Positions 8,363 through 16,426 of a stretch of 64,000 nt of DNA are shown in pieces. The notes beneath the pieces are model-generated. The model was not told the DNA's origin, searched no databases, and saw only the letters and a program-made list of their open reading frames with translations. Positions within the stretch are counted from its first letter, which is position 1. Each line of letters begins with the position of its first letter. A program made the translations under genes and the position numbers. Source of the DNA: Kerstersia gyiorum (GTDB lineage: Bacteria > Pseudomonadota > Gammaproteobacteria > Burkholderiales > Burkholderiaceae_B); the NCBI RefSeq assembly GCF_004216755.1, contig NZ_SGWZ01000001.1, positions 1,364,001 through 1,428,000 of the forward strand, given 5' to 3'.

Positions 8363-9307
8363 ATGCGTACCTTGTATCCGGAAATCGAACCTTTTGACCA
8401 CGGCCGTCTGCGTGTGGACGACCGGCATGAACTCTATTACGAGCAATGCGGCAACCCGGATGGGCTGCCGGTCGTGATCCTGCATGGCGGGCCTGGCGGC
8501 GGCTGCAATGCCGACATGCGTCGTTTCCACAACCCAGAGCGCTACCGCATCGTGCTGTTCGACCAGCGGGGCTGCGGCCGTTCTACGCCGCATGTGGACC
8601 TGAGTAACAACACCACCTGGCATCTGGTCGAAGATATCGAGACGCTGCGGCGCCACCTGGGCATCGAGCGTTGGCAGGTATTTGGCGGCAGCTGGGGTTC
8701 AACGCTGGCGCTGGCCTATGCCGAGCGCCATCCGGAGCAGGTACTGCATCTGGTGCTGCGCGGCATTTTCCTGGTGCGTCGCTGGGAGCTTGAATGGTTT
8801 TACCAGGAAGGGGCCTGCCACCTGTTCCCCGATACCTGGGAAGGGTTCCGTGATGCGATTCCGGCCGATGAGCGCAGCGACATGATTGCAGCCTATCACC
8901 GCCGCCTCAATGGTTGCGATCCTGCCGCGCGGCTGGCTGCGGCGAAGGCATGGAGCGCCTGGGAAGGTTCGACCAGCCGCCTGGAAATGGACCCGCAGGC
9001 GATTGCCGGCCATGAGGAAGACATGTTCGCGCTTGCGTTCGCCAGCATCGAAAACCATTATTTCTTCAATGGCGGCTTTTTCGAGGAAGATGGCCAGCTG
9101 CTGCGGGATGCGCACCGTCTGGCAGGTATCCCCGGCGTCATCGTGCATGGCCGCTACGACATGATCTGCCCCCTGGCCAATGCCTGGGACTTGCATCATG
9201 CCTGGCCCGGGTCGCGTCTGCACATTTCGCCGTTGGCGGGCCATGCGGCCTCGGAAGTGCAGAACGTGGATGCGCTGGTGCGCGCCACGGACGAATTCGC
9301 GGGCTGA
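8363..9307 (+). CDS. pip: Prolyl iminopeptidase
   Basis: Cytoplasmic alpha/beta-hydrolase that removes N-terminal proline from peptides. The 314-aa sequence has the oxyanion-hole motif HGGPGGG at 41-47, FDQRGCGRS at 66-74 and the nucleophile elbow GGSWGS with Ser110. Late Asp (GRYDMICP) and His (LAGHAASE) complete the triad. Length and motif spacing fit the proteobacterial PIP family (peptidase S33). It begins MRTLYPEIEPF, a typical start for the family. It appears monocistronic. Confidence 0.93.
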   Translation: MRTLYPEIEPFDHGRLRVDDRHELYYEQCGNPDGLPVVILHGGPGGGCNADMRRFHNPERYRIVLFDQRGCGRSTPHVDLSNNTTWHLVEDIETLRRHLGIERWQVFGGSWGSTLALAYAERHPEQVLHLVLRGIFLVRRWELEWFYQEGACHLFPDTWEGFRDAIPADERSDMIAAYHRRLNGCDPAARLAAAKAWSAWEGSTSRLEMDPQAIAGHEEDMFALAFASIENHYFFNGGFFEEDGQLLRDAHRLAGIPGVIVHGRYDMICPLANAWDLHHAWPGSRLHISPLAGHAASEVQNVDALVRATDEFAG

Positions 9308-9500
9308 TGCCGGTGCGGGCAGAGTGGCGGCGCCAGGCCGTCACTCTGCTGGTTTGCGGCCTGGGGGCGAGGCGCAGCAGGCGGAAATGAGTTTATTTCT
9401 CAGCCGGGATTTACAGGCCGCGCCAGCCACTTACAATAGTTGCGCTGCCGGCGCGCCAGGGCGCCGGCGATATCACGCAACCGATCTTCAGGAGACGTTC

Positions 9501-10481
9501 ATGACCGCATCGAAGGGAAACCCGGGCAAGCGCCCGCTGGGCCGCTCCGGCCTGGAAATCGCGCCGCTGGTGTTCGGCGGCAATGTGTTCGGCTGGACGG
9601 TGGACGAGAAACGCTCCTTCGAATTGCTGGACCGTTTCTTCGACGCCGGTTTCAATGCCGTCGATACGGCCGACGTCTATTCGGCCTGGGTGCCGGGCAA
9701 CCAGGGCGGGGAATCGGAAACCATCATCGGCAATTGGTTCAAGGCCTCGCCATCTCGGCGCAGCCAGGCCGTGCTGATCACCAAGGTCGGCTGGCCTGAC
9801 GCCCCGGGCGGCGGCGGATTGAAGGCGGAATACATCCTGAAGGCCGTGGAAGATTCGCTCAGGCGCCTGCAGACCGACTATATCGACCTGTACTTCAGCC
9901 ACCATCCGGATGCGCAGACGCCCATCGAGGAGACGTTGCGGGCCCATGAAAAACTGCTGCAGCAAGGCAAGGTGCGCGCCATCGGCGCTTCCAACTATGA
10001 TGCCGCGCAGCTGCGCGAGGCCTTGACGGTCTCCGAGCGCGAAAACCTGCCGCGCTATGACGTCCTGCAACCCGAGTACAACCTGTATGATCGGGCCGGT
10101 TTCGAAGGCGCCTTGCGGGCCTTGGCACGCGACGCAGGGCTGGGGGTCATCACTTACTTCAGCCTGGCTTCCGGCTTCCTGTCCGGCAAGTACCGCAGCC
10201 TGGACGACCTGGGGCAGAGCGCCCGGGGCAGCCGCGTGGAAAAATATCTGAACCCGCGTGGCCTGCGCATCCTGGATGCACTGGATAAAGTGGCGGGGCG
10301 GCACAATGCCCGGCCGGCGGAAGTGGCGTTGGCATGGCTGATAGGCAGCGATGGCGTGACTGCGCCTATCGCCAGCGCCACGCGCCTGGATCAGTTGGAA
10401 AGCCTGCTCAAGGCCACAACCCTGCGGCTGTCGGCGGAAGATTACGCCGTGCTGGACCAGGCCAGCGTCGCGTCTTCCTGA
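9501..10481 (+). CDS. Aldo/keto reductase
   Basis: NADPH-dependent oxidoreductase of the aldo/keto reductase superfamily with a TIM-barrel fold, 326 aa. The start ATG at 9501 follows AGGAGA. Visible motifs are RPLGRSGLEIAPLVFGGN near the N-terminus, the catalytic Asp and Tyr in NAVDTADVYSAW, the catalytic Lys in LITKVGW and the His in LYFSHHPD. IGASNY and the cofactor-binding tail (TAPIASATRLDQLE) follow. It resembles the YajO/Gcy-like general reductases; the physiological substrate is unknown. Its last 40 nt overlap the 3' end of the convergent LysR gene. Confidence 0.9.
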   Translation: MTASKGNPGKRPLGRSGLEIAPLVFGGNVFGWTVDEKRSFELLDRFFDAGFNAVDTADVYSAWVPGNQGGESETIIGNWFKASPSRRSQAVLITKVGWPDAPGGGGLKAEYILKAVEDSLRRLQTDYIDLYFSHHPDAQTPIEETLRAHEKLLQQGKVRAIGASNYDAAQLREALTVSERENLPRYDVLQPEYNLYDRAGFEGALRALARDAGLGVITYFSLASGFLSGKYRSLDDLGQSARGSRVEKYLNPRGLRILDALDKVAGRHNARPAEVALAWLIGSDGVTAPIASATRLDQLESLLKATTLRLSAEDYAVLDQASVASS

Positions 10482-11365
10482 CACCCAAGCAAGTGGGCGG
10501 CGAGCTGGCCAGCATGCCGCGATAACGGTTCCCCGGCCCGCGTGCACAGTACCAGCGTGCGCTCGGCCCAGGCGTCTTCCAGTGTGAGGCGGCGGATGCC
10601 AGAATGGCGGGCGCAGCGCACGGCCGTGACTTTGGGCACCACGGCGATGCCGGCGCCGCTGCCGACCATCCGGCATACGGCCTCGAAGCTGCGTGCGCGT
10701 ATGCGATAGGCCGGCAGGCCGCCATGCTGGCGGCGCGCATGCTGGGCGATGTGCTGCTGCAGCGCGCTGTCGTTGTCCAGGCCGACGAAATCCGCGCCGG
10801 CCACTTCGTCGAAACCAATGCTGCGCCGCGCTGCCAGCGCATGCCCGGGCGGAACGATCAGCACCAGCGTGTCGTGGCGGAAGGGCAGTTGGCGCAAGCC
10901 CGACAGGTCCGCGCTGTCGGCGGCAATGCCCAGTTCGCAGGCGCCGCGCCGCAAGGCATCGACGACTTCATGGCTGGCACGTTCCTCAATATCAATGGAA
11001 ATGCCCGGATAGCGATGCAGGAAGCTGCCCAGCAGGGTGGGCAGGTATTCGCTGAACGCCGCGCCGTTGCTGCTCATGCGCACCAGGCCCTTGAGCCCCT
11101 GGCCGTATTGCTGCAGTTCGCCGTGCATCAGTGCCATTTGCTGGGTCATGAGCCGCGCATGGTGCAGCAGGGTTTGTCCGGCGGGAGTGGGCGTCACGCC
11201 GCGCCGGTCGCGCCGCAGCAGTGCAACCCCAAGCGTGGCTTCCATGCCGCGCACGCGTTCGCTGGCTGATGCCAGCGTCAGGTGGGAACGTTCTGCGCCG
11301 GCGGTGATGGTCCCGCTCTCGCAGATGTGCTGGAACAGGCTCAGGTCCGTCAGGTCGAAGCGCAT
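10442..11365 (-). CDS. LysR-family transcriptional regulator
   Basis: DNA-binding regulator of 307 aa. The N-terminal winged helix-turn-helix (about residues 5-65, FQHICESGTITAGAERSHLTLASASERVRGMEA in part) is followed by a periplasmic-binding-protein-like effector domain. It is transcribed away from the TauE-type exporter at 11664, which makes that gene its likely target. A near-perfect palindrome lies in the shared intergenic region at 11468-11483. Its 3' end overlaps the aldo/keto reductase gene by 40 nt in the convergent direction. Confidence 0.9.
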   Translation of the reverse strand: MRFDLTDLSLFQHICESGTITAGAERSHLTLASASERVRGMEATLGVALLRRDRRGVTPTPAGQTLLHHARLMTQQMALMHGELQQYGQGLKGLVRMSSNGAAFSEYLPTLLGSFLHRYPGISIDIEERASHEVVDALRRGACELGIAADSADLSGLRQLPFRHDTLVLIVPPGHALAARRSIGFDEVAGADFVGLDNDSALQQHIAQHARRQHGGLPAYRIRARSFEAVCRMVGSGAGIAVVPKVTAVRCARHSGIRRLTLEDAWAERTLVLCTRAGEPLSRHAGQLAAHLLGCQEDATLAWSSTA

Positions 11366-11467
11366 GGGAAATTCCGCAACTTGGCAGGCTCAGTGTCAGC
11401 CTTAGGTTTTCAGGTGTCCGGCGGACCGCCGGCGGTTCAGGCCATGCCACATGATAGCTGCCGAAAT

Positions 11468-11483
11468 AGCGAAAATTATCGCT
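11468..11483. promoter_or_regulatory. Candidate LysR operator
   Basis: The 16-bp sequence AGCGAAAATTATCGCT is a palindrome with one mismatched pair and matches the T-N11-A type of LysR box when flanks are included. It lies 103 bp upstream of the lysR start and 181 bp upstream of the exporter gene. Confidence 0.45.
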
Positions 11484-11663
11484 TATAGACACCATTCTTC
11501 GATGCCTGCCAGTGCCTGGGGCGCGTGTTGGGTTGCGGTAGCCGTGACTGAAATAGGCTAAGGATAGGCCTGAGGCTGGGTCAAGAATATCCCGATCACA
11601 CCAGGGCCGGGCAGCGGCGCACAATACCGTGAATTTCCATAGTGGCCGACGTGGCCCGGGAGC

Positions 11664-12431
11664 ATGGCAATGGTGTTGTCCGTACATGAAGTGTCAGTGG
11701 GTGTCCTGCTTGCAGTGGTGGCGGTCTTTTTGCTGGCAGGTGTCGTCAAGGGCGTGGTGGGCCTGGGATTGCCGACGATTTCCATGGCTTTGCTGGCCCT
11801 GTTGATTGCTCCGGCGCAAGCGGCCGCCTTGCTGGTCGTGCCGTCCTTGCTGACGAATCTCTGGCAGGCTGGCCCCTGGCGTGCGGTCAGGACGGAGGTA
11901 GGCAGGCTGGGCGGGCTGCTGGCCGGTTGTGTCGCCGGGACGCTGGCCGGCGCGGCCTGGCTGGGGGCGCCGGCAGGCGGTGCCGCCAGCGTGGTGCTGG
12001 GCCTGGCATTGCTGGCCTATGCCGCATGGGGGCTGGCTGGCCGCAGGTTTCTTGTGCCGCGCCGCCATGAGGCTTGGATGGGACCGCTGGCCGGCCTGCT
12101 GACCGGTTTGCTGACAGCCGCTTCAGGCGTGTTTGTCTTGCCGGCTGTGCCCTATCTGCAAGGCTTGGGCCTCGCCAAGGATGAACTCATACGCGCCATG
12201 GGGCTGGCTTTTACCGCATCGACGCTGGCGTTGGCCGCCGGATTGTGGTTGAACGCCAGTTACGATGGCTGGACCTTGGCGGCTTCCTGCCTGATGTTGC
12301 TGCCCGCCGTGGCGGGCATGCAACTGGGTGCGGCGCTACGCGCCCGATTGTCGCTTGAACACTTCCGTTTCTGTTTCTTCCTGTGCCTGGCCGGGCTGGG
12401 TCTGCACATGATCCTGCGTCAGTGGGGCTGA
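11664..12431 (+). CDS. TauE/SafE family (sulfite exporter-like) membrane protein
   Basis: Integral membrane protein of 255 aa with about eight hydrophobic helices, from the TSUP/TauE-SafE family of anion or organosulfonate transporters. The family pattern is visible in the N-terminal AGVVKGVVGLGLPTISMALLAL and its echo in the second half (GPLAGLLTGLLTAASGVFVLPAVPYLQGLG in pieces). The start at 11664 has GGGAG close upstream; ATG at 11670 is an alternative. It is divergent from the LysR gene at 10442. The substrate is not predictable. Confidence 0.85.
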   Translation: MAMVLSVHEVSVGVLLAVVAVFLLAGVVKGVVGLGLPTISMALLALLIAPAQAAALLVVPSLLTNLWQAGPWRAVRTEVGRLGGLLAGCVAGTLAGAAWLGAPAGGAASVVLGLALLAYAAWGLAGRRFLVPRRHEAWMGPLAGLLTGLLTAASGVFVLPAVPYLQGLGLAKDELIRAMGLAFTASTLALAAGLWLNASYDGWTLAASCLMLLPAVAGMQLGAALRARLSLEHFRFCFFLCLAGLGLHMILRQWG

Positions 12432-12448
12432 CGCGACGCCGGCCCCTG

Positions 12449-13315
12449 CTATAGCAGACCGCGCAGTTCCCGGGCGGCATCAAGCATGGCCGGCAATATG
12501 TCCTGGCGAACCTGCAGGGTTGTACGGCCTTGTGTGGATGAAACGATATTCAGCGCGGCCAGGGCCATGCCCTTCATGTTGCGCAGCGGGATGGCCAGCG
12601 CATGCACGCCCAGTTCATGCTCTTCGCTGACCTGGCAGAAATCCTGTTTGCGCGCGGTTTCGAGGCTGCCACGCAGTTCCCTGATGTCGGTGATCGAGTT
12701 CGGAGTAAGACGCGGCAGTTCGCGCATGCTGCCGGGCGCGGGGCCCTCTAGCCAGTGAGCCAGTTCCTGGGGGGCCAGCAGGGCCAGCATCATGCGTCCG
12801 GTAGACGTCGCATGGGCAGGCAGGCGCGCCCCGAGATGCAAGCCGTAAGGCAGCATGGCGCGCTCGCCTCCCCCGTAATTGGCGCTGCGGGCCACAATGA
12901 CGCTTTCATCGCCATCCAGCACGGCAACGGAGAACGATCCACCGGTCTGTGCTGCCAGCCGGTTGAGCGTGGCCTGCACCACGCGTGGCAGGCGTGCAGA
13001 GGATAAATAGCTGCCGGAGAAGCGCAGTACCTTGGGGGACAGCCAGAAATAATGTCCATCGCTCTCAAGGTAGCCCAAATGCGTGAGTGTCAGCAGGTGA
13101 CGCCTGGCGGCGGCGCGTGTCAGTCCGGCGCGTTCGGCGGCCAGGGTGGCATTGAGGCGCTGGCGTTCGGTATCGAAGCTTTCCAGGACTGCCAGCCCCT
13201 TGGCCAGGCCGGCAATGAAATCCGCATGGGCGATGCCGCCGGCAGACAGTGCTGGCTGCGTGGTCGGATGGGTGTTCGAGTGGGGGCCAATCCCGGGCGG
13301 GTGGGAGTTCGGCAT
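12449..13315 (-). CDS. pobR: IclR-family regulator, probable PobR
   Basis: Transcriptional regulator with an N-terminal winged helix (about residues 35-95: FIAGLAKGLAVLESFD, LTRAAARRHLLTL) and a C-terminal IclR effector-binding domain (GARLPAHATSTGRMMLA, ELGVHALAIPLRNMKG). The order of motifs is that of PcaR/PcaU/PobR-type IclR activators. It is divergent from pobA, so control of 4-hydroxybenzoate hydroxylation is the likely role. The ATG at 13315 is preferred. An in-frame TTG at 13363 would add 16 residues but is only 3 nt from the inverted repeat beginning at 13366. Confidence 0.85.
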   Translation of the reverse strand: MPNSHPPGIGPHSNTHPTTQPALSAGGIAHADFIAGLAKGLAVLESFDTERQRLNATLAAERAGLTRAAARRHLLTLTHLGYLESDGHYFWLSPKVLRFSGSYLSSARLPRVVQATLNRLAAQTGGSFSVAVLDGDESVIVARSANYGGGERAMLPYGLHLGARLPAHATSTGRMMLALLAPQELAHWLEGPAPGSMRELPRLTPNSITDIRELRGSLETARKQDFCQVSEEHELGVHALAIPLRNMKGMALAALNIVSSTQGRTTLQVRQDILPAMLDAARELRGLL

Positions 13316-13365
13316 GGTGCGCGGTCCGTTCAGTTGAGCGACGAGACAGTTAGGTTTTATCAATA

Positions 13366-13406
13366 ATTGCGCGATTATCGCACGGCCATTCTAATGATCG
13401 CGCAAT
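13366..13406. promoter_or_regulatory. Candidate PobR operator, inverted repeat
   Basis: Perfect 10-bp arms ATTGCGCGAT (13366-13375) and ATCGCGCAAT (13397-13406) have starts 31 bp apart, close to three helical turns. The left arm also overlaps an 11-bp palindrome GCGATTATCGC (13371-13381). The position between divergent pobR and pobA fits the operators of IclR-type aromatic regulators. Confidence 0.65.
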
Positions 13407-13508
13407 AGCCAGGGCGGGCCATGGCGCAAAGAAAGCCGGTCTCTTAGTCTGTGAGCGTCGGTTCGGAATCAGATTCCGGCCAAGCAAAAATCACAAGGAG
13501 ACTCCCCC

Positions 13509-14684
13509 ATGCGTACCCAAGTCGTCATCGTTGGCGCCGGTCCTTCCGGTTTGCTGCTGGGCCAGTTGCTGTACAAGGCCGGCATCGACAACATCATCCT
13601 TGAACGCCAGACTGGCGAATATGTGCTGGGCCGCATCCGGGCCGGCGTGTTGGAGCAGGTGGCGGTCGATCTGCTGGATCGTGCTGGCGTGGGTTCTCGC
13701 ATGCACGAGGAAGGCTTGCCCCACCACGGTATTGAGTTGTTGTTCAAGGGCGAGCGCCACCGTATCGACCTGACGGGGCTGTCCGGCGGCAAGTCGGTGC
13801 TGGTCTACGGTCAGACCGAAGTGACCCGCGACCTGATGGAAGTCCGGGCTGCCGAAGGCCTGACGACCATCTACGAGGCGTCCAATGTCAGCCTGCATGA
13901 TTTCGACAGCGAACGCCCGCGTGTGCGCTATACCAAAAATGGCCAGGAGCACGAGATCGAATGCGATTTCATCGCTGGCTGTGATGGCTTCCATGGCGTG
14001 AGCCGCGCCAGCGTACCGGCGTCCGCCATCCACAATTACGAGAAAGTCTATCCGTTTGGCTGGTTGGGCCTGCTGTCCGACACGCCACCGGTCAGCGACG
14101 AACTGATTTATGCCAATACGCCACGGGGCTTCGCGCTGTGCAGCATGCGTAGCCTGACGCGCAGCCGCTATTACCTGCAGGTGCCACTGACCGACAAGGT
14201 CGAATCGTGGAGCGACGAGGCCTTCTGGAACGAATTGCGCCTGCGCCTGGATGCCGAGGCCCGCGAACGCCTGGTGACCGGCCCGTCGCTGGAAAAGAGC
14301 ATTGCCCCGCTGCGCAGCTTCGTGGCGGAACCCATGCGCTTTGGCCGGCTGTTCCTGGCTGGCGACGCCGCGCACATCGTGCCGCCCACGGGCGCCAAGG
14401 GCCTGAACCTGGCCGCGTCCGATGTGGGCTATCTGTCCGAATCCATCACCGAGTACTATGACGAGAAGAGCCAGGCTGGTATCGACACTTACTCGCAGCG
14501 TTGCCTGAGCCGTATCTGGAAGGCCGAGCGCTTCTCCTGGTGGTTTACGTCGCTGATGCACCGTTTCCCTGCCGAAGGGGAGTTCGGCCAGAAGATTCAG
14601 GAAGCCGAGCTGGAGTACTTGGTGAAATCCGTGGCGGCATCGACGTCGCTGGCGGAGAACTATGTCGGCCTGCCGATGAAATAA
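13509..14684 (+). CDS. pobA: 4-hydroxybenzoate 3-monooxygenase
   Basis: FAD-dependent hydroxylase that converts 4-hydroxybenzoate to protocatechuate using NADPH and O2, feeding the beta-ketoadipate or protocatechuate route. The 391-aa protein (PobA is about 394 aa) has the Rossmann motif GAGPSGLLLG at 9-18, GRIRAGVLEQ, the DG motif in CDGFHGVSR and the second FAD motif GDAAHIVPPTGAKGLNLAASD. The start has AAGGAG at ideal distance. It is divergent from the IclR-type regulator with an inverted repeat between them. A strong terminator follows. No protocatechuate dioxygenase gene is in the window. Confidence 0.96.
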   Translation: MRTQVVIVGAGPSGLLLGQLLYKAGIDNIILERQTGEYVLGRIRAGVLEQVAVDLLDRAGVGSRMHEEGLPHHGIELLFKGERHRIDLTGLSGGKSVLVYGQTEVTRDLMEVRAAEGLTTIYEASNVSLHDFDSERPRVRYTKNGQEHEIECDFIAGCDGFHGVSRASVPASAIHNYEKVYPFGWLGLLSDTPPVSDELIYANTPRGFALCSMRSLTRSRYYLQVPLTDKVESWSDEAFWNELRLRLDAEARERLVTGPSLEKSIAPLRSFVAEPMRFGRLFLAGDAAHIVPPTGAKGLNLAASDVGYLSESITEYYDEKSQAGIDTYSQRCLSRIWKAERFSWWFTSLMHRFPAEGEFGQKIQEAELEYLVKSVAASTSLAENYVGLPMK

Positions 14685-14720
14685 GGCCGGTTCCGCGATG
14701 CGCGGAAAAGCAGGCATCTG

Positions 14721-14755
14721 CCGTTTCCGGCCCTTGGGGCGGAAACGGTTTTTTT
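14721..14755 (+). terminator. Intrinsic terminator of pobA
   Basis: A perfect 9-bp stem pairs CCGTTTCCG (14721-14729) with CGGAAACGG (14740-14748), with a 10-nt loop and seven Ts after it. Confidence 0.88.
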
Positions 14756-14803
14756 GCCGTGATGCGTTTTTACTGCCCGCTCGCCCGCAGCAGCCGGGGC
14801 GGT

Positions 14804-15133
14804 TCAGACTTCCTGACGGGAAGGGTCTGGCGCGAACAACGTGGCGAGTATGTCTATGCCGTGGCCGATGGCCGTGTCTATGGCCTGAGCCGGACTGAGG
14901 GCATAGGCCACGGCAGCATCTGCGGCGTTGGCAAATGCCGGTACGGGATAGGTGAAACCAGGGTCGTCGGGCTGGCTGGCCTTGCGTATGTCCAGCGTGG
15001 CGGTGAAAGCCGGGCCGGAGCCATTGGCGCCTTCAGGCGCGGTGGACAGGCGAGCGAGCAGCAGATAGCCCTTGTAGATGTAGCGATTCGGGTACACCAG
15101 GCACATCTCCTGTAGAGCATCTTGGCCGGTCAT
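14804..15133 (-). CDS. Hypothetical protein
   Basis: A 109-aa reading frame on the minus strand between pobA and the esterase-like gene. I do not recognise it. It looks soluble, with segments such as NRYIYKGYLLLARL and an alanine-rich helical stretch (PAFANAADAAVAYALSPAQAIDTA), and no signal peptide. Codon use resembles the surrounding chromosome, and no other gene occupies the interval. An ATG at 15106, directly after AGGAG, is an alternative start. Moderate confidence that it is real. Confidence 0.55.
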   Translation of the reverse strand: MTGQDALQEMCLVYPNRYIYKGYLLLARLSTAPEGANGSGPAFTATLDIRKASQPDDPGFTYPVPAFANAADAAVAYALSPAQAIDTAIGHGIDILATLFAPDPSRQEV

Positions 15134-15604
15134 GGACCCGGTAAGGGGCCTGGCGCCCCGAGGGCGGACCGCGCAAGACGGTGACTACCCGGAGCCGAAA
15201 GCTGCCGGATCGTGGCGGAGACGCGCCGACCTGGAAAGCAGGCGTGCTTCACGACCGATCCCCGGTGGCAGACGGCGCACGCAGGTGGTCAGGAATTGAT
15301 CACTATGGAGAGTATCCTGCGGCCTGTCAAGTGTTGCCTGCTGAAAACGGGAAATTCGGCGATGTGTGTGTATTGTGGTGCTTACATCGCCAGAATTCAG
15401 TCAAAATTCTGTTTCTGCCATGAAAATGACATGTTCGGCATGCACGGAGGCTGGCAGCCGTGTCCCACATGGCAATAGCGGCGGGTCTGGGACTGGTGCG
15501 TGTTTTTTTCAGGGAGGGCGGGCAGGGATAATTCTGGCCATGCCTTCATGGCAATGTTGCAAAGCCGCCATACAATATCCCGCTAGCAGCAGGAGAAGGC
15601 TTAT
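15134..15604. other. Intergenic region, 471 bp
   Basis: I find no supportable gene. The right end carries AGGAGAAGG just before the ATG at 15605 and a TACAAT hexamer at 15571-15576 that could be a -10 element. The left half is presumably the upstream region of the minus-strand gene at 14804. Base composition is somewhat less GC-rich between 15350 and 15450. Confidence 0.4.
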
Positions 15605-16330
15605 ATGACAGATGCTCAGAACCCCACGCAATTTTCCTCGGATGGCGAAGCCCTGTGGCTGGTTCCCCCGACCCACGACGGCCAGGCGCCGGGACAACTG
15701 TTCGTCATGTTCCATGGCCAGGGAGGCGAACCGGCAGACCTGCTCTGGCTGGCCCGCACCCTGCAGGCGCAATGGCCAGGCGCAGCCATCATGGCTTTGC
15801 GCGCTCCCTATCCCGCAGGGGCCAGCGAAGCCGAGGGCCGGCAGTGGTTCGTCGCAGATGAATTGAATGCCGATGAGCTGGCCGGGCAGGTCGCAGCCGG
15901 CCTGCCGCCGTTGCTCAAGCTGATTCGCCGCGTGCAGGCGCAATGGCAGATTGCTCCTGCCGCCACGGCCTTGTTCGGCCTGGGGCAAGGCGGGTTGGTG
16001 GCGCTCGAATTGTCTGCAGCCGACCATGCGCTGGCTGGCCGCGTAATCGCCTTTTCCGCCGGTTATGCCAGCTTGCCGCAGGCAGCCGCGCCGGAAACCA
16101 GCGTGCACCTGCTGCATGGTGCCGAGGACGATGTCGTGCCGCCGTCGTCCTCGCAGGATGCCTACGACCGTATCCAGGAACTCGAAGGCGACGCCACGCT
16201 GGATATCCTGCCCGATATCGGCCACGAGCTGAATGTCGCGCTGGTGACCCGCGCTATCGAGCGCCTGCGTACCCATGTGCCCCTGCATATCTGGCAAAGC
16301 GCGCTGATGAGCGCGCGCCAGTCCAGCTGA
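15605..16330 (+). CDS. Esterase-like alpha/beta hydrolase lacking the catalytic serine
   Basis: A 241-aa protein of the phospholipase/carboxylesterase (YpfH-like) branch of alpha/beta hydrolases. The family layout is intact: MFHGQGGEPADL early, LRAPYP, an elbow segment, then Asp in GAEDDVVPP and His in DIGHELN. However, the nucleophile elbow, normally GFSQGG, reads GLGQGG (codons GGC CTG GGG CAA GGC GGG), so the Ser position is Gly. It is therefore either a non-catalytic member or uses another residue. The start follows AGGAGAAGG. A weak GC hairpin (16342-16367) separates it from amn. Confidence 0.8.
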   Translation: MTDAQNPTQFSSDGEALWLVPPTHDGQAPGQLFVMFHGQGGEPADLLWLARTLQAQWPGAAIMALRAPYPAGASEAEGRQWFVADELNADELAGQVAAGLPPLLKLIRRVQAQWQIAPAATALFGLGQGGLVALELSAADHALAGRVIAFSAGYASLPQAAAPETSVHLLHGAEDDVVPPSSSQDAYDRIQELEGDATLDILPDIGHELNVALVTRAIERLRTHVPLHIWQSALMSARQSS

Positions 16331-16426
16331 ATGATGTGCTCGGCCCGCCCGCATGGCGGTGCGGGCCTTCCGACAACCCACGCTTAGGCCCTCAACCGTT
16401 ACCCGGCAGGCCAGGAGAGTTTACGG

